Source of the DNA: Rhizobium sp. Leaf371
Lineage (GTDB): Bacteria > Pseudomonadota > Alphaproteobacteria > Rhizobiales > Rhizobiaceae
Direction of reading: 5' to 3'
Assembly (NCBI RefSeq): GCF_001424045.1
Contig: NZ_LMQB01000024.1
Location: 310,001 to 374,000, forward strand
DNA length: 64,000 nucleotides
Position numbers and translations under genes: made by a program. This document shows positions 38,854-47,086 of the stretch, piece by piece. Each line of letters starts with the position of its first letter. Within the stretch, counting starts at the first letter, position 1. The notes under the pieces are model-generated. The model saw nothing but the letters and a program-made list of their open reading frames with translations. It was not told the origin of the DNA and searched no databases.

Positions 38854-39942
38854 TCACGCGCCCGCCGTGGAGATGATCCGGGCAAGGAGATCGTGGAGGT
38901 CGTCGCGGTAACCGGTGCGGGCGGAGGGAGCGCCTTCGTCGGAGGTCATGGCGACGGTCAGCTTCAGGTCGGGCACGATATAGAGCATCTGCCCGCCGAA
39001 GCCCCAGGCGAAATGCACGTCGTGCCCGCCGATCTCGCGCATGAACCAGCCATACCCGTAGCCGTCGCCGGAGAAGCGCGACTGCGTGCGCTCCGCCCAG
39101 GATTGGGCAACCCAATTCTCCGGCACCACCTGTCGCCCCTCGGGCGTTCGGCCGCCATTGCGATACAGCTCGCCGAATGCCAGCAGCGAACGGGCGCTCA
39201 TCGCCATCTGGTTGCCACCGAGATAGATGCCCTGGGGATCGCGCTCCCAGGCGCCGATGCGAAAACCATCGACAGGTGCAAACCAGTCGCGGGCAAGCGC
39301 CAGAGTGGATTTGCCGCCGACTTTCGTCAGGATCGCCGAAAGCAGATGCGTCGAGCCGGTGGAATAGAGCATCTGCCCGCCGGGCTCGTCCACGAAATCC
39401 GCCGCAAGCGCGAACCGGACCCAGTTGCCGCTCGAAACCCAGCGTCCGTAGTTCGGCCCCGACATCCGGTCGAGCCCTGCCTGCATGGAAAGAAGGTTGC
39501 CGATGGTGATCTTCGCAAGACGTGGATCGGGATTGGCCGGCAGGTCGCTCGCAAGAATCGGCGCGATCGGCTGATCGACACCTTTCAGCAGTCCCTTCTC
39601 GATCGCGATCCCCACCAGGGCGGAAATGACAGTCTTGGAGGCCGACTTGATATTGGTGCTATCGGTCGTCTTGTTCGACCGGTAGCCGCGCTCGGCAACG
39701 ATCCGGCCGTTGCGTGCGACGATGACCGTTTCCAACGGGGACAGTCGGGCAGCGTCGTTCAGGACAGTCGACAGTTCGGTCGTATTCAGTGCCGGAGCCT
39801 GCGCATCCGTCCCGGGAACGGCCGGGCTTTGGATGAGAGCGGCGCCCTTGATTTCGGCTGCCACCGCAGTTGGGACAGGAGAGCCGCAGAAGGCAAGCGC
39901 CAGAACGGTGACTGTGACGGATGTCGGAGAAAACGGTGTCAT
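38854..39942 (-). CDS. Serine hydrolase (beta-lactamase / class C family)
   Basis: A 362-residue secreted protein with a Sec signal (cleavage near PTAVAA-EIK, residues 28-29). The nucleophile motif SASK is at Ser100-Lys103, YSTG provides the second motif tyrosine, and HFAWGFGGQM carries a HxxG-type third motif. Family members include esterases, DD-peptidases and 6-aminohexanoate hydrolases. The start at the second Met gives a proper signal peptide; the frame is open 45 nt further upstream. Monocistronic. Confidence 0.9.
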   Translation of the reverse strand: MTPFSPTSVTVTVLALAFCGSPVPTAVAAEIKGAALIQSPAVPGTDAQAPALNTTELSTVLNDAARLSPLETVIVARNGRIVAERGYRSNKTTDSTNIKSASKTVISALVGIAIEKGLLKGVDQPIAPILASDLPANPDPRLAKITIGNLLSMQAGLDRMSGPNYGRWVSSGNWVRFALAADFVDEPGGQMLYSTGSTHLLSAILTKVGGKSTLALARDWFAPVDGFRIGAWERDPQGIYLGGNQMAMSARSLLAFGELYRNGGRTPEGRQVVPENWVAQSWAERTQSRFSGDGYGYGWFMREIGGHDVHFAWGFGGQMLYIVPDLKLTVAMTSDEGAPSARTGYRDDLHDLLARIISTAGA

Positions 39943-40021
39943 CCGGCCGAGGTAGGTGTTTTCGGCGGGGTCGCAAGGTGGCGGCACGTCCGACGTGCCG
40001 CCTTCACGTCAACGTGACGCT

Positions 40022-40474
40022 TTACCAGAGCAATTCGACATGCGGTCTGCCGTCCGACGTTTTCGCTGCCGTTCGCCCGGAGCCGTCGATCGTGCAGTGG
40101 ACACGCTTGCGAAAGGCCGAGAAGCTCTCGAAGGTCACGACATCGACGGGCTCGTCGAGATCGAGCGTCAACCGATAGTGCCCCTCGCGCGCCGTCAGCG
40201 CCTGCACGCCGAGAAGCTTTGCCTCGAACGGTTGACCGAGATAGTAACCGCGAACGCGGGCGCCGAGTTGATAGGGGTCGAGTGCCGGCCGGTTGCCGAC
40301 GGCGGCATGAAGCGTGTTCCAGTCCCGAAAGCCATATTGCTCGGCGATGGCTTCCAGAGCGCGGGAATAGGACATCTCCGTGCCACGCGCAGCAAGCGAC
40401 GACCGCAGTCGCTTCGCTTGCGCCTTGAGCGCGTCGAGGCAGGGTAACGGGGATGATGACGTCGATGATCGCAT
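40022..40474 (-). CDS. Glyoxalase-superfamily-type small protein
   Basis: A 150-residue protein. The first half, ALKAQAKRLRSSLAARGTEM followed by ALEAIAEQYGFRDWNTLHAA, matches a small helical domain annotated in many proteobacteria as part of glyoxalase-superfamily proteins. The second half is a beta-strand-rich domain (ARVRGYYLGQPFEAKLLG). GGAGAG six nucleotides before the chosen ATG. No biochemical function is known. Confidence 0.72.
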   Translation of the reverse strand: MRSSTSSSPLPCLDALKAQAKRLRSSLAARGTEMSYSRALEAIAEQYGFRDWNTLHAAVGNRPALDPYQLGARVRGYYLGQPFEAKLLGVQALTAREGHYRLTLDLDEPVDVVTFESFSAFRKRVHCTIDGSGRTAAKTSDGRPHVELLW

Positions 40475-40670
40475 CGGGATCTCTCCAGCAAAGGCATGCC
40501 GTGATATCCGTGGCGTTCGCATTGCCATCGGGGACATGCCGGGAGGGATGACCGAAACGCATCGAAAAGAGAGGCTTCACCAAAGCTTAAGGGCTTGCGA
40601 ACGGCCGGGGCTCTCACCCGTTTCTTGAAGACTAAGGCAGGCCGGCACCCGAGTCAAATGCCCGATTGAG

Positions 40671-40694
40671 CGGCCGACCGACGCGGGTCGGCCG
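40671..40694 (-). terminator. Hairpin after GNAT gene
   Basis: A 9-bp perfect stem CGGCCGACC/GGTCGGCCG with a 6-nt loop lies 16 nt past the stop of the minus-strand GNAT gene. No T-run. Confidence 0.4.
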
Positions 40695-40709
40695 GCCATC
40701 GAGATCGCG

Positions 40710-41303
40710 TCAGGCGACCCGCCGCATCGGCAGCGCCTGCGAGAGCTTGCGGCCGCTGGCTGTCAGCATGCCCGCAGCCCCCTTCAGCCAGCCATCCTTG
40801 AGCTCGAGGCCCAGGAACCGATGGCGCTCGAACGGGCCGGGCATGACGAGGTGCTGGGCGTGATGTGCCTGGAAGCCGAACCGTTCGTAGTAAGGCGCAT
40901 CACCGACGAGCAGGATCGCGCCGTGCCCCCGCAAGGTGGCTTCGCCGATCGCCGCACGCATCAACGCCCCGCCGACACCCTTGCCTTCCTGCGCGGCATC
41001 GACCGCAAGCGGGCCGAGCAGCAGCGCCGGAATGGTGCGACCTTCGGCATCCACGCCGGCATCGACATTCCACAGACGCACGGTGCCGATCACATGGCCG
41101 TCGCCGTCACGGGCAACGAGCGCCAGCCCTTCGGCCGGCACGCGGCCACGCCGCAGCTGCTCCGACGACTTGCGCCGGCGGTTCGGGCCCATGGCGCGAT
41201 CGAGCAGTCGCTCGCGCGCAACGACATCGCCGGGATTTTCGGCGTCGATGGTGAAGGCATTCTGCGCAAAGAAGGCGCGGACAGAATCAAGAACAGCGGC
41301 CAT
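40710..41303 (-). CDS. GNAT-family N-acetyltransferase
   Basis: A 197-residue acetyltransferase. LLGPLAVDAAQEGKGVGGAL is the acetyl-CoA-binding motif A, and AILLVGDAPYYERFGF is motif B, as in YhbS-type GNATs. The start is supported by GGGAGG seven nucleotides upstream. It lies just downstream of ornithine decarboxylase on the same strand (112 nt gap with a terminator-like hairpin between), so acetylation of polyamines is a possibility, not shown. Confidence 0.88.
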   Translation of the reverse strand: MAAVLDSVRAFFAQNAFTIDAENPGDVVARERLLDRAMGPNRRRKSSEQLRRGRVPAEGLALVARDGDGHVIGTVRLWNVDAGVDAEGRTIPALLLGPLAVDAAQEGKGVGGALMRAAIGEATLRGHGAILLVGDAPYYERFGFQAHHAQHLVMPGPFERHRFLGLELKDGWLKGAAGMLTASGRKLSQALPMRRVA

Positions 41304-41362
41304 GGCGAGGCCTCCCGTACTCAAAACCGTTTCAAACGGTATCGAAGGATCATTGTGAAGGT

Positions 41363-41386
41363 GCGGTTCCCGTGTTCGGGAACCGC
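41363..41386 (-). terminator. Terminator-like hairpin after ornithine decarboxylase gene
   Basis: A 10-bp perfect stem GCGGTTCCCG/CGGGAACCGC with a 4-nt loop, 29 nt past the stop. No T-run follows on the minus strand. Confidence 0.5.
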
Positions 41387-41414
41387 TGGCGTCCGTTACC
41401 GGAAGCCGGAAACG

Positions 41415-42548
41415 TCAGATGACGTAGGACTTCAGCGGGTCGAAACCGTTGAAGGCGACGGCCGAGTAGGTCGTCGTGTAGGCGCCGGTGCCTTCGATCA
41501 GAACCTCGTCGCCGATCGTGAGAGACACGGGCAGCGGGTACATGTTCTTCTCGTAGAGCACGTCGGCCGAATCGCAGGTCGGGCCGGCGAGCACGCAGGG
41601 CTCCATCTCGTCCGCATCATGCGCGGTGCGGATCGGGTAACGGATCGCCTCGTCCATCGTCTCGGCGAGACCGCCGAACTTGCCGATGTCGAGGAAGACC
41701 CAGCGATGGTTGTCATTGTCCGACTTCTTCGAAATCAGGATGACTTCCGCCTTGATCACACCCGCATTGCCGACCATGCCGCGGCCCGGCTCGATGATCG
41801 TCTCGGGAAGCTGGTTGCCGAAGTGCTTTCGCAGCGCACCATAGATGGCCTTGCCATAGGCTTCGGCCGAGGGCACGTCGCGCAGGTACTTGGTCGGAAA
41901 ACCACCGCCCATGTTGACCATCTTCAGCTCGATGCCCTGCTTGGCCAGCTGCACGAAAACGCGCTTGGCATCGGCAAGAGCCACGTCCCATGCATCGACC
42001 TTCGTCATCTGCGAACCAACATGGAACGAGACGCCGTGGGAGACGAGACCGAGCTGGTGGGCGTAGACGAGAACGTCGACGGCCATCTGCGGCACGCAGC
42101 CGAACTTGCGCGACAGCGGCCATTCGGCACCCTCGCCATCCGTCAGGACGCGGCAGAATACGCGGGCACCCGGAGCGGCGCGCGAGACCTTCTCGACTTC
42201 CTCATGGCTGTCGACGGCGAAGAGCGAAACGCCGAGCGCATGCGCACGGGCGATGTCGCGTTCCTTCTTGATCGTGTTGCCATAGGAAATGCGCGAGGCG
42301 GTCGCACCGGCTTCCAGCGCCATTTCGATTTCAGCCACGCCGGCGCAATCGAAGTTGGAGCCGAGACCGGCGAGCAGGCGAAGGATTTCCGGCGACGGGT
42401 TTGCCTTCACGGCGTAATAGATCGAGCTGTCCGGCATCGCGTGGCGGAAAGCCTTGAAATTGTCCTGCACGACATCGAGATCCACGACAAGGCACGGGCC
42501 TTCCGGGCGACGGGTGTTCAGGAAGTCGATGATGCGAGCAGTCGTCAT
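41415..42548 (-). CDS. odc: PLP-dependent ornithine (lysine/ornithine) decarboxylase, alanine-racemase fold
   Basis: A 377-residue group IV decarboxylase that makes putrescine (and possibly cadaverine) from ornithine or lysine. The PLP lysine is Lys48 in YYAVKANPSPE; the phosphate-binding turn is NMGGGFPTKY; the catalytic cysteine is Cys325 in GPTCDSADVLYE. It is close to rhizobial Odc2-type enzymes. Upstream lies a roughly 420-nt leader on the minus strand with many hairpins and two short coupled reading frames, so expression is probably controlled by polyamine level at the RNA stage. The ribosome site (GGGA) is weak, which fits translational control. Confidence 0.96.
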   Translation of the reverse strand: MTTARIIDFLNTRRPEGPCLVVDLDVVQDNFKAFRHAMPDSSIYYAVKANPSPEILRLLAGLGSNFDCAGVAEIEMALEAGATASRISYGNTIKKERDIARAHALGVSLFAVDSHEEVEKVSRAAPGARVFCRVLTDGEGAEWPLSRKFGCVPQMAVDVLVYAHQLGLVSHGVSFHVGSQMTKVDAWDVALADAKRVFVQLAKQGIELKMVNMGGGFPTKYLRDVPSAEAYGKAIYGALRKHFGNQLPETIIEPGRGMVGNAGVIKAEVILISKKSDNDNHRWVFLDIGKFGGLAETMDEAIRYPIRTAHDADEMEPCVLAGPTCDSADVLYEKNMYPLPVSLTIGDEVLIEGTGAYTTTYSAVAFNGFDPLKSYVI

Positions 42549-42718
42549 GGTTTCAATCCCAATACGTTAGGCTTCCCGATCAGCGAGGAGACCTCGCCGA
42601 GCGATGAAGGACAAAGGGCGTACGGGTGCGCGTTCGGATACCAGCCGGTGGAGACCCCGGAATCCTCACATGCGCTCGTACAGCGCGATTTGTGGATGAA
42701 GCCCGCCGAGGCGTTCAT
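42545..42718 (-). CDS. Candidate 57-residue leader ORF overlapping the odc start
   Basis: Begins at an ATG inside the odc leader and ends in a TGA that overlaps the odc ATG (ATGA). Its product starts MNASAGFIHKSRCTSACEDS and ends IGKPNVLGLKP. Its own start overlaps the stop of a tiny upstream frame (42735-42715, MADKAG). There is no good Shine-Dalgarno sequence. It may be a real leader peptide or a by-product of a structured RNA. Confidence 0.3.
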   Translation of the reverse strand: MNASAGFIHKSRCTSACEDSGVSTGWYPNAHPYALCPSSLGEVSSLIGKPNVLGLKP

Positions 42719-42850
42719 CCGGCTTTGTCTGCCATGGATTGGAGGTTGGAACCTACCGCACGTCCGGCAATGAAGGTGTGCCTCTTCAGTAACCCCGGCT
42801 GATGGAAAGCCGGCAGAGAACAAAAAGGCCCGCACCGTCGTTGCTTCAAG
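42549..42850 (-). ncRNA. Structured 5' leader of odc, speF-leader-like
   Basis: The odc upstream region folds into several perfect stems: GCGAGG/CCTCGC (42583-42597), CCGG/CCGG around 42643, GCGCT/AGCGC (42672-42686), GGATGAA/TTCATCC (42694-42720) and CCGGCT/AGCCGG (42795-42813). A conserved structured leader called speF is known upstream of ornithine decarboxylase genes in alphaproteobacteria. Boundaries here are approximate and the match is by location and structure, not by alignment. Confidence 0.55.
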
Positions 42851-43226
42851 ATGTCCTCGCAATTCCGGTTGGCCGGAAAAACGACTGGAGCGGTTAGATC
42901 CAGGTACCTTACCGATTTCCTCACCAAACGAGGGATCGGCGGACACCCACAGGCACGTGCGACTTTGGGCAGAGCGGAAATAAGAAATATCCCTGTCGTA
43001 ATCAAGCGTTATTTGACCCACGCCCGATTTTTTTACGTTGCGCCGCAAGCCTCGCACCAGCTTGCGGCTCCGTCAGGATCGGCTTTCCTGTCCCGCCGGA
43101 TCATCAAGAGGGTTGCAGACATTGCCAAGCCTATGTTTTGAATGACGCCGCGCGACAATGGTTCCCGGAGACGATCCCGGCCCAGACGCCTGAAGCTCCA
43201 GACCGGAGCCGCGCAGGGGAGCCGAG
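42851..43226. other. Intergenic region between odc leader and LysR gene
   Basis: Holds the candidate odc promoter, an AT-rich patch, a 7-bp hairpin CCGCAAG/CTTGCGG at 43043-43067, and the LysR gene's upstream region (GGGGAGCCGAG before its ATG). No convincing gene was seen. Confidence 0.45.
42977..43005 (-). promoter_or_regulatory. Candidate sigma-70-type promoter of odc
   Basis: On the minus strand TTGATT and TATTTC are separated by 17 nt in an AT-rich patch. This predicts transcription starting near 42970 and a leader of about 420 nt. Confidence 0.4.
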
Positions 43227-44126
43227 ATGGACACACTGACCCGTATTCGCGCCTTCATCGACGTCGTCGATGCCGAGGGTTTTTCCGCCGCCGGCCGCCG
43301 CGTCGGGCGTTCCAAGGCGCTGCTCTCGAAATATGTGCGTGAACTGGAGGACGAGCTCGGCGCCCTCCTTCTCAACCGCACCACCCGGCAGTTTTCGCTG
43401 ACGGAGGCGGGGCATATCTATTATCGCACGGCCTCCGAGATCCTGAAGGAGATCGACAATCTCGCCGATCTCGTGCGCGCGGGAAACTCGGATCTGAAGG
43501 GCCGCCTGCGCATTTCCGCACCGCGGACCTTCATCGATGCCGATATCGGCCAGTCGTTGATCGATTTCGGCCTTGCCCATCCCGAGCTTTCTCTGGAAAT
43601 CGTCTCCGACGATCGCTTCGTCGATCTGGTGGAGGAAGGCTTCGACGTCGCCATCCGCATCACCCGGCTGGAAGACTCGACCCTGATCGCCCGCAAGCTG
43701 GACGACTTCCACATCAAGATGTGCGCGTCGCCCGCCTTCCTCGAGAAATACGGGGCGATTACCCATCCCTCGGATCTGGCCCACCGGCCCTGCGTGATCG
43801 ACACCAACGGTCGCTCCTACAGCAACTGGCGGTTCGTGGATCGCGACGGGACGAATTTCTCGGTGCCGGTCAGCGGGCCGATGGAGGTCAACAGCCCGCT
43901 CGCCAGCCTTCGCGCCGCCGAATCCGGCCTTGGCGTCGCCGGCGTTCCCGATTTCATCGCCCGGCAGAAACTGGAGAATGGAAGCCTCGTGGCTGTGCTC
44001 GACGACTTCCTGCCGCACGATCGCGGGATCTACGCCATCTATCCCCACCGGCGCTATCTGCCGACGAAGGTCCGTACCCTCGTTGACTTCCTGCACGCCT
44101 GGTTTCGCAAAAGAGCGGATGCATAA
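43227..44126 (+). CDS. LysR-family transcriptional regulator
   Basis: A 299-residue regulator: helix-turn-helix within residues 1-60 (FSAAGRRVGRSKALLSKYVR), linker helix, and a substrate-binding-type effector domain (ISAPRTFIDADIGQSLIDF). It belongs to the CrgA-like group with PSDLAHRPCV and NWRFVDRDG motifs. GGGGAGCCGAG precedes the ATG. It stands alone between odc (divergent) and the DUF1007 gene; the target is unknown. Confidence 0.95.
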   Translation: MDTLTRIRAFIDVVDAEGFSAAGRRVGRSKALLSKYVRELEDELGALLLNRTTRQFSLTEAGHIYYRTASEILKEIDNLADLVRAGNSDLKGRLRISAPRTFIDADIGQSLIDFGLAHPELSLEIVSDDRFVDLVEEGFDVAIRITRLEDSTLIARKLDDFHIKMCASPAFLEKYGAITHPSDLAHRPCVIDTNGRSYSNWRFVDRDGTNFSVPVSGPMEVNSPLASLRAAESGLGVAGVPDFIARQKLENGSLVAVLDDFLPHDRGIYAIYPHRRYLPTKVRTLVDFLHAWFRKRADA

Positions 44127-44144
44127 GAACCCTGAGAGAGGCAC

Positions 44145-44159
44145 GGGACGTCCTGTCCC
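44145..44159. repeat. Inverted repeat between LysR gene and DUF1007 gene
   Basis: GGGAC-GTCCT-GTCCC, a 5-bp perfect interrupted repeat, about 105 nt before the metal-export pair. It could be an operator for a metal regulator or the end hairpin of the LysR transcript. Confidence 0.25.
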
Positions 44160-44264
44160 AATTCCGTCTACTTTCAGCTGGATGACAGGCCACCCCGCTC
44201 CGCGTCGCGCGTCGGATGCAAGACCGGCGCGCCGGATGGCCCACAAGGCAAGGACCCTGTTTTC

Positions 44265-44921
44265 ATGACACGTCAACGATTGTCGCGAGGCCTGCTTGCC
44301 GGGCTTGCCGCAGCCACCGTGCTTCCGGCGCAGGCCTTTGCCCATCCACACATCTTCGCGGAGGCGCGCCTCGAGGTCGTCTCGGACGATGCCGGTCATA
44401 TCAGCGAGTTGCGGAACGTCTGGCGCTTCGACGAACTTTTCTCCGCAAGCGTCCTTCTCGATTTCGACAAGAACTCCAATGCGACGCTCGATCCGGACGA
44501 ACTGGCGGAGGTCGGGCAGACCGTTCTGGATTCGCTCGCCGAATATAATTATTACACGACGATCTACGACAACGGGAAACTGGTGAAGGTCTCCAAGCCG
44601 GACGCGATCCATGCCGATTTCAAGGACAACCAGCTCCTGCTGATCTTCGCCGTCAAGCCGGCCGAGACCATTCCGCTGAAGGGGACCCTGTCCTTCGGCA
44701 TCTACGACCCGACGCTCTATACGGCGATCGACTTCCCGAACGACGGAGATCTCGCCGTCGTCGGCGACAAGCTCTCGGCCTGCCAGCACAAGGTCGTGCG
44801 ACCGGACCCGGACGAGGTAATCTCTCAGAACCAGTCGACGCTCACGGATGCCTTCTTCACGGATCCGACCGGCACCGACATGTCGAAGCTCTTTGCGACG
44901 AGGATAGAATTCACATGCTGA
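44265..44921 (+). CDS. DUF1007 family periplasmic protein, NiCoT partner
   Basis: A 218-residue exported protein. The N-terminus is a clear signal sequence (basic start, LAGLAAATVLPAQAFA, cleavage before HPHIF). The mature N-terminus HPHIFAEARLE provides histidines that could bind nickel or cobalt, and an EF-hand-like DKNSNATLDPDE segment follows. DUF1007 genes commonly precede NiCoT-type Ni/Co transporters; here the stop overlaps the start of the transporter gene by 7 nt. It probably delivers metal to, or senses metal for, the exporter. Confidence 0.9.
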   Translation: MTRQRLSRGLLAGLAAATVLPAQAFAHPHIFAEARLEVVSDDAGHISELRNVWRFDELFSASVLLDFDKNSNATLDPDELAEVGQTVLDSLAEYNYYTTIYDNGKLVKVSKPDAIHADFKDNQLLLIFAVKPAETIPLKGTLSFGIYDPTLYTAIDFPNDGDLAVVGDKLSACQHKVVRPDPDEVISQNQSTLTDAFFTDPTGTDMSKLFATRIEFTC

Positions 44922-46030
44922 CCCGCGCCCTTCGCCTGCCGCTGATCGTCGGCGCACTCCTCGTCCTTGCCGCGGCCGGCGCGCATGCCCAGTCCCCGCT
45001 CGGCATCGGCACCGCCGAGCCGGCCTTCAACACGTCCGGTTTCCTCGGCGGCTTTCTCTCCTGGGTGAACATGGAGCAGCAGGGCTTCTACCGAACCCTG
45101 ACCGACGCCCTGAAAGGCATGCGCGACGACCCGTGGCATCTCTGGTCGCTCGTCGGCCTCTCCTTTGCCTATGGCGTCTTTCATGCGGCAGGCCCCGGCC
45201 ACGGCAAGGCGGTCATCTCGTCCTACATGATCGCCAACGAAACCGAATTGAAGCGCGGCGTCACCCTCTCCTTCCTGTCGTCCTTCCTGCAGGGCGGCGT
45301 CGCCATCCTGCTCGTCGGCGCGGCCTATCTCGTGCTGCGCGGAAGCTCGATCTCGATGACGCAGGCCACCACCTTCCTCGAACGCATCAGCTATGCCCTG
45401 GTCGCCGCCTTCGGCGCCTGGCTGCTGTTCCGCAAGATGCGCGCGCTCGCCCGCGCGACGCCGTCATCCGAGCCGAGACTGGCGCTCGCCGGAGGCCTCG
45501 ATTTCGGCCATGAGACAGAGTCTGCCGACGATCATCACCACCGGCACGCGCATGGCGACGACCATCATGCCCATGCCCACCACGCCCATGCCCACCACGC
45601 CCATGCCCACCATGCCCATGCGCACGCGGCGCACGCCCATGGTCCGGGCGAGGTCTGCTCGAGTTGCGGCCATGCCCATGCGCCCGATCCGTCCATGCTG
45701 AAGGGCGATCGCTTCCAGCTGCGCGAGGCCTGGTCGGCCGTGCTGGCCGTCGGTCTGCGCCCCTGCTCGGGCGCGCTCATCGTGCTGTCCTTCGCGCTGC
45801 TGAACGGGCTTTACCTCGGCGGCGTGCTGTCGGTTCTGGCGATGTCGATGGGCACGGCGATCACCGTCTCGGTTCTGGCCACCCTCGCCGTCACGGCCAA
45901 GGATCTCGCCGTTCGCTATGCATCAAGCGCCGGAACGGCCATGCGGGTGACGAACGGTATCGAGATCTTCGGCGCCGTTCTCGTGCTCGGCCTCGGTCTG
46001 GCTTTGCTCGGCGCGTCGCTGCAGGGCTGA
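44915..46030 (+). CDS. Nickel/cobalt transporter (NicO/RcnA-like)
   Basis: A 371-residue inner-membrane protein with signal-like N-terminus and about six further membrane helices. Family motifs HAAGPGHGKAVISSYMIAN and AVGLRPCSGALIVLSFAL are both present. A long cytoplasmic or periplasmic loop (about residues 205-258) is extremely rich in His and Ala, built from repeats of the type HAHHA, and ends in CSSCGHAHAP. Such loops bind Ni/Co and are known in RcnA. With DUF1007 upstream and no cobalamin element, an efflux role is the best guess. Confidence 0.92.
   Translation: MLTRALRLPLIVGALLVLAAAGAHAQSPLGIGTAEPAFNTSGFLGGFLSWVNMEQQGFYRTLTDALKGMRDDPWHLWSLVGLSFAYGVFHAAGPGHGKAVISSYMIANETELKRGVTLSFLSSFLQGGVAILLVGAAYLVLRGSSISMTQATTFLERISYALVAAFGAWLLFRKMRALARATPSSEPRLALAGGLDFGHETESADDHHHRHAHGDDHHAHAHHAHAHHAHAHHAHAHAAHAHGPGEVCSSCGHAHAPDPSMLKGDRFQLREAWSAVLAVGLRPCSGALIVLSFALLNGLYLGGVLSVLAMSMGTAITVSVLATLAVTAKDLAVRYASSAGTAMRVTNGIEIFGAVLVLGLGLALLGASLQG
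45568..45625 (+). repeat. 15-nt in-frame tandem repeat in NiCoT His-rich loop
   Basis: Units close to GCCCATGCCCACCAC repeat about three to four times, each encoding a His/Ala pentad. Such repeats can change copy number by slippage without breaking the frame. Confidence 0.7.
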
Positions 46031-46037
46031 CAGCCCG

Positions 46038-46247
46038 TCAGCGACGCCGCTGATAGCGGGCCCGAAGCCAGAATACGAAGAAGAAGGCGAGCACGAACAG
46101 CGTGCCGACGGCGGCGGCGAGATAGGGCGAAATCGCGCCGAGATAGAGCATGACCCTCGGCAGCAACAGGAAACCCGCACCGAAGATCACCAGGAAGACG
46201 GCTGCGGCAATGGCGGCCGACCGGTCCCGCGGATCGAGCGGCTTCAC
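46038..46247 (-). CDS. Small two-helix membrane protein
   Basis: A 69-residue protein: short basic N-terminus (KPLDPRDR), two hydrophobic segments (AAIAAAVFLVIFGAGFLLL and YLAAAVGTLFVLAFFFVFW) and a basic end RARYQRRR. It starts at GTG overlapping the TGA of the upstream GNAT gene (GTGA), so it is translationally coupled. The long open frame running into the GNAT gene is rejected. Function unknown. It is convergent with the NiCoT gene, 7 nt apart. Confidence 0.7.
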   Translation of the reverse strand: MKPLDPRDRSAAIAAAVFLVIFGAGFLLLPRVMLYLGAISPYLAAAVGTLFVLAFFFVFWLRARYQRRR

Positions 46248-46942
46248 GCGGCACCCATGACGGCGGCGATGTCCGCCCTGAGGTCTTCGAGGCGCCGGCG
46301 CTGGCGCCCGTCCGCATCGAAATTCTCCGGTGCGAGCCAGGCCTTGAACGCGGCATCGAGCACCGGCCATTCGCCATCGATCATCGAGAACCAAGCCGTA
46401 TCGCGGTTGGCGCCCTTGGCGACCATATGCTGGCGAAAGATGCCTTCGAAGGTGAAGCCGAGCCGCACGGCCGCGACCTTGCTCGGCGTATTGTCGTTGT
46501 GGCATTTCCACTCATAGCGCCGATAGCCGAGATCCTCGAAGACATGCCGGGCCATGAGATAGTGGGCTTCGGTGGCGAGCGGCGAGCGCGCCATGGCATC
46601 GCCATGCGCGACCGAGCCCACCTCGACGACGCCGTAGGTCGGGTCCGGCCGCATATAGCTCGCCATGCCCACCACGTCGCGGCTCGCTCTGTCGCGAAAC
46701 ACCAGCGTCACCCAGTTGGCCTGCGCCGCGTCGAGCCATGCTCCGAACGCGTCCGCATCGGCAAAGGCGGCCTGCGGAAAATAGCGCAGGCGCTCGTTGA
46801 TCGCGAGCCCTCCGAAAGCGTCCCAGAGCGCCTGGAGATGCCGCGCCCGGTCGTAGGGTTCGAGCACGACATAGGCGCCCTCCAGCGTCACGGGCTTCGG
46901 CGCCGGGCAGCCGGACCAACGGGTGAGATCGCGTTTCGTCAT
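46244..46942 (-). CDS. GNAT-family N-acetyltransferase (RimJ/RimL-like)
   Basis: A 232-residue enzyme of the RimJ/RimL group: VTLEGAYVVLEPYDRARH at the start, VVEVGSVAHGDAMARSPLAT as central motif, and YEWKCHNDNTPSKVAAVRLG as the acetyl-CoA/acceptor motif, followed by GFTFEGIFRQHMVAKG. Substrates of this group are protein N-termini or small molecules. Its stop overlaps the start of a small membrane-protein gene. The ribosome site before the ATG (GAGGATGAC) is acceptable. Confidence 0.9.
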   Translation of the reverse strand: MTKRDLTRWSGCPAPKPVTLEGAYVVLEPYDRARHLQALWDAFGGLAINERLRYFPQAAFADADAFGAWLDAAQANWVTLVFRDRASRDVVGMASYMRPDPTYGVVEVGSVAHGDAMARSPLATEAHYLMARHVFEDLGYRRYEWKCHNDNTPSKVAAVRLGFTFEGIFRQHMVAKGANRDTAWFSMIDGEWPVLDAAFKAWLAPENFDADGRQRRRLEDLRADIAAVMGAA

Positions 46943-47086
46943 GTCATCCTCGCCGAGATCGAGACAGGGTCTGCCAGCATCTGCCGGCAGACCTTATCGT
47001 TCCGGCATAGGCGAAGGCGCGCGGCGGTGCAAACGCAATCCGGTGATGCGATCATCACCGCCGCGCATGGACAGGCAAGCCGACCG

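Noticed and set aside
44127-44264. Possible cobalamin riboswitch before DUF1007/NiCoT
   Set aside because: No B12-box-like sequence or adequate length of leader was found in the 138-nt gap.
45535-45680. Repetitive CCCATG/CACCAC region as possible CRISPR
   Set aside because: Repeats are in frame inside the NiCoT gene and code for a His-rich loop; no unique spacers.
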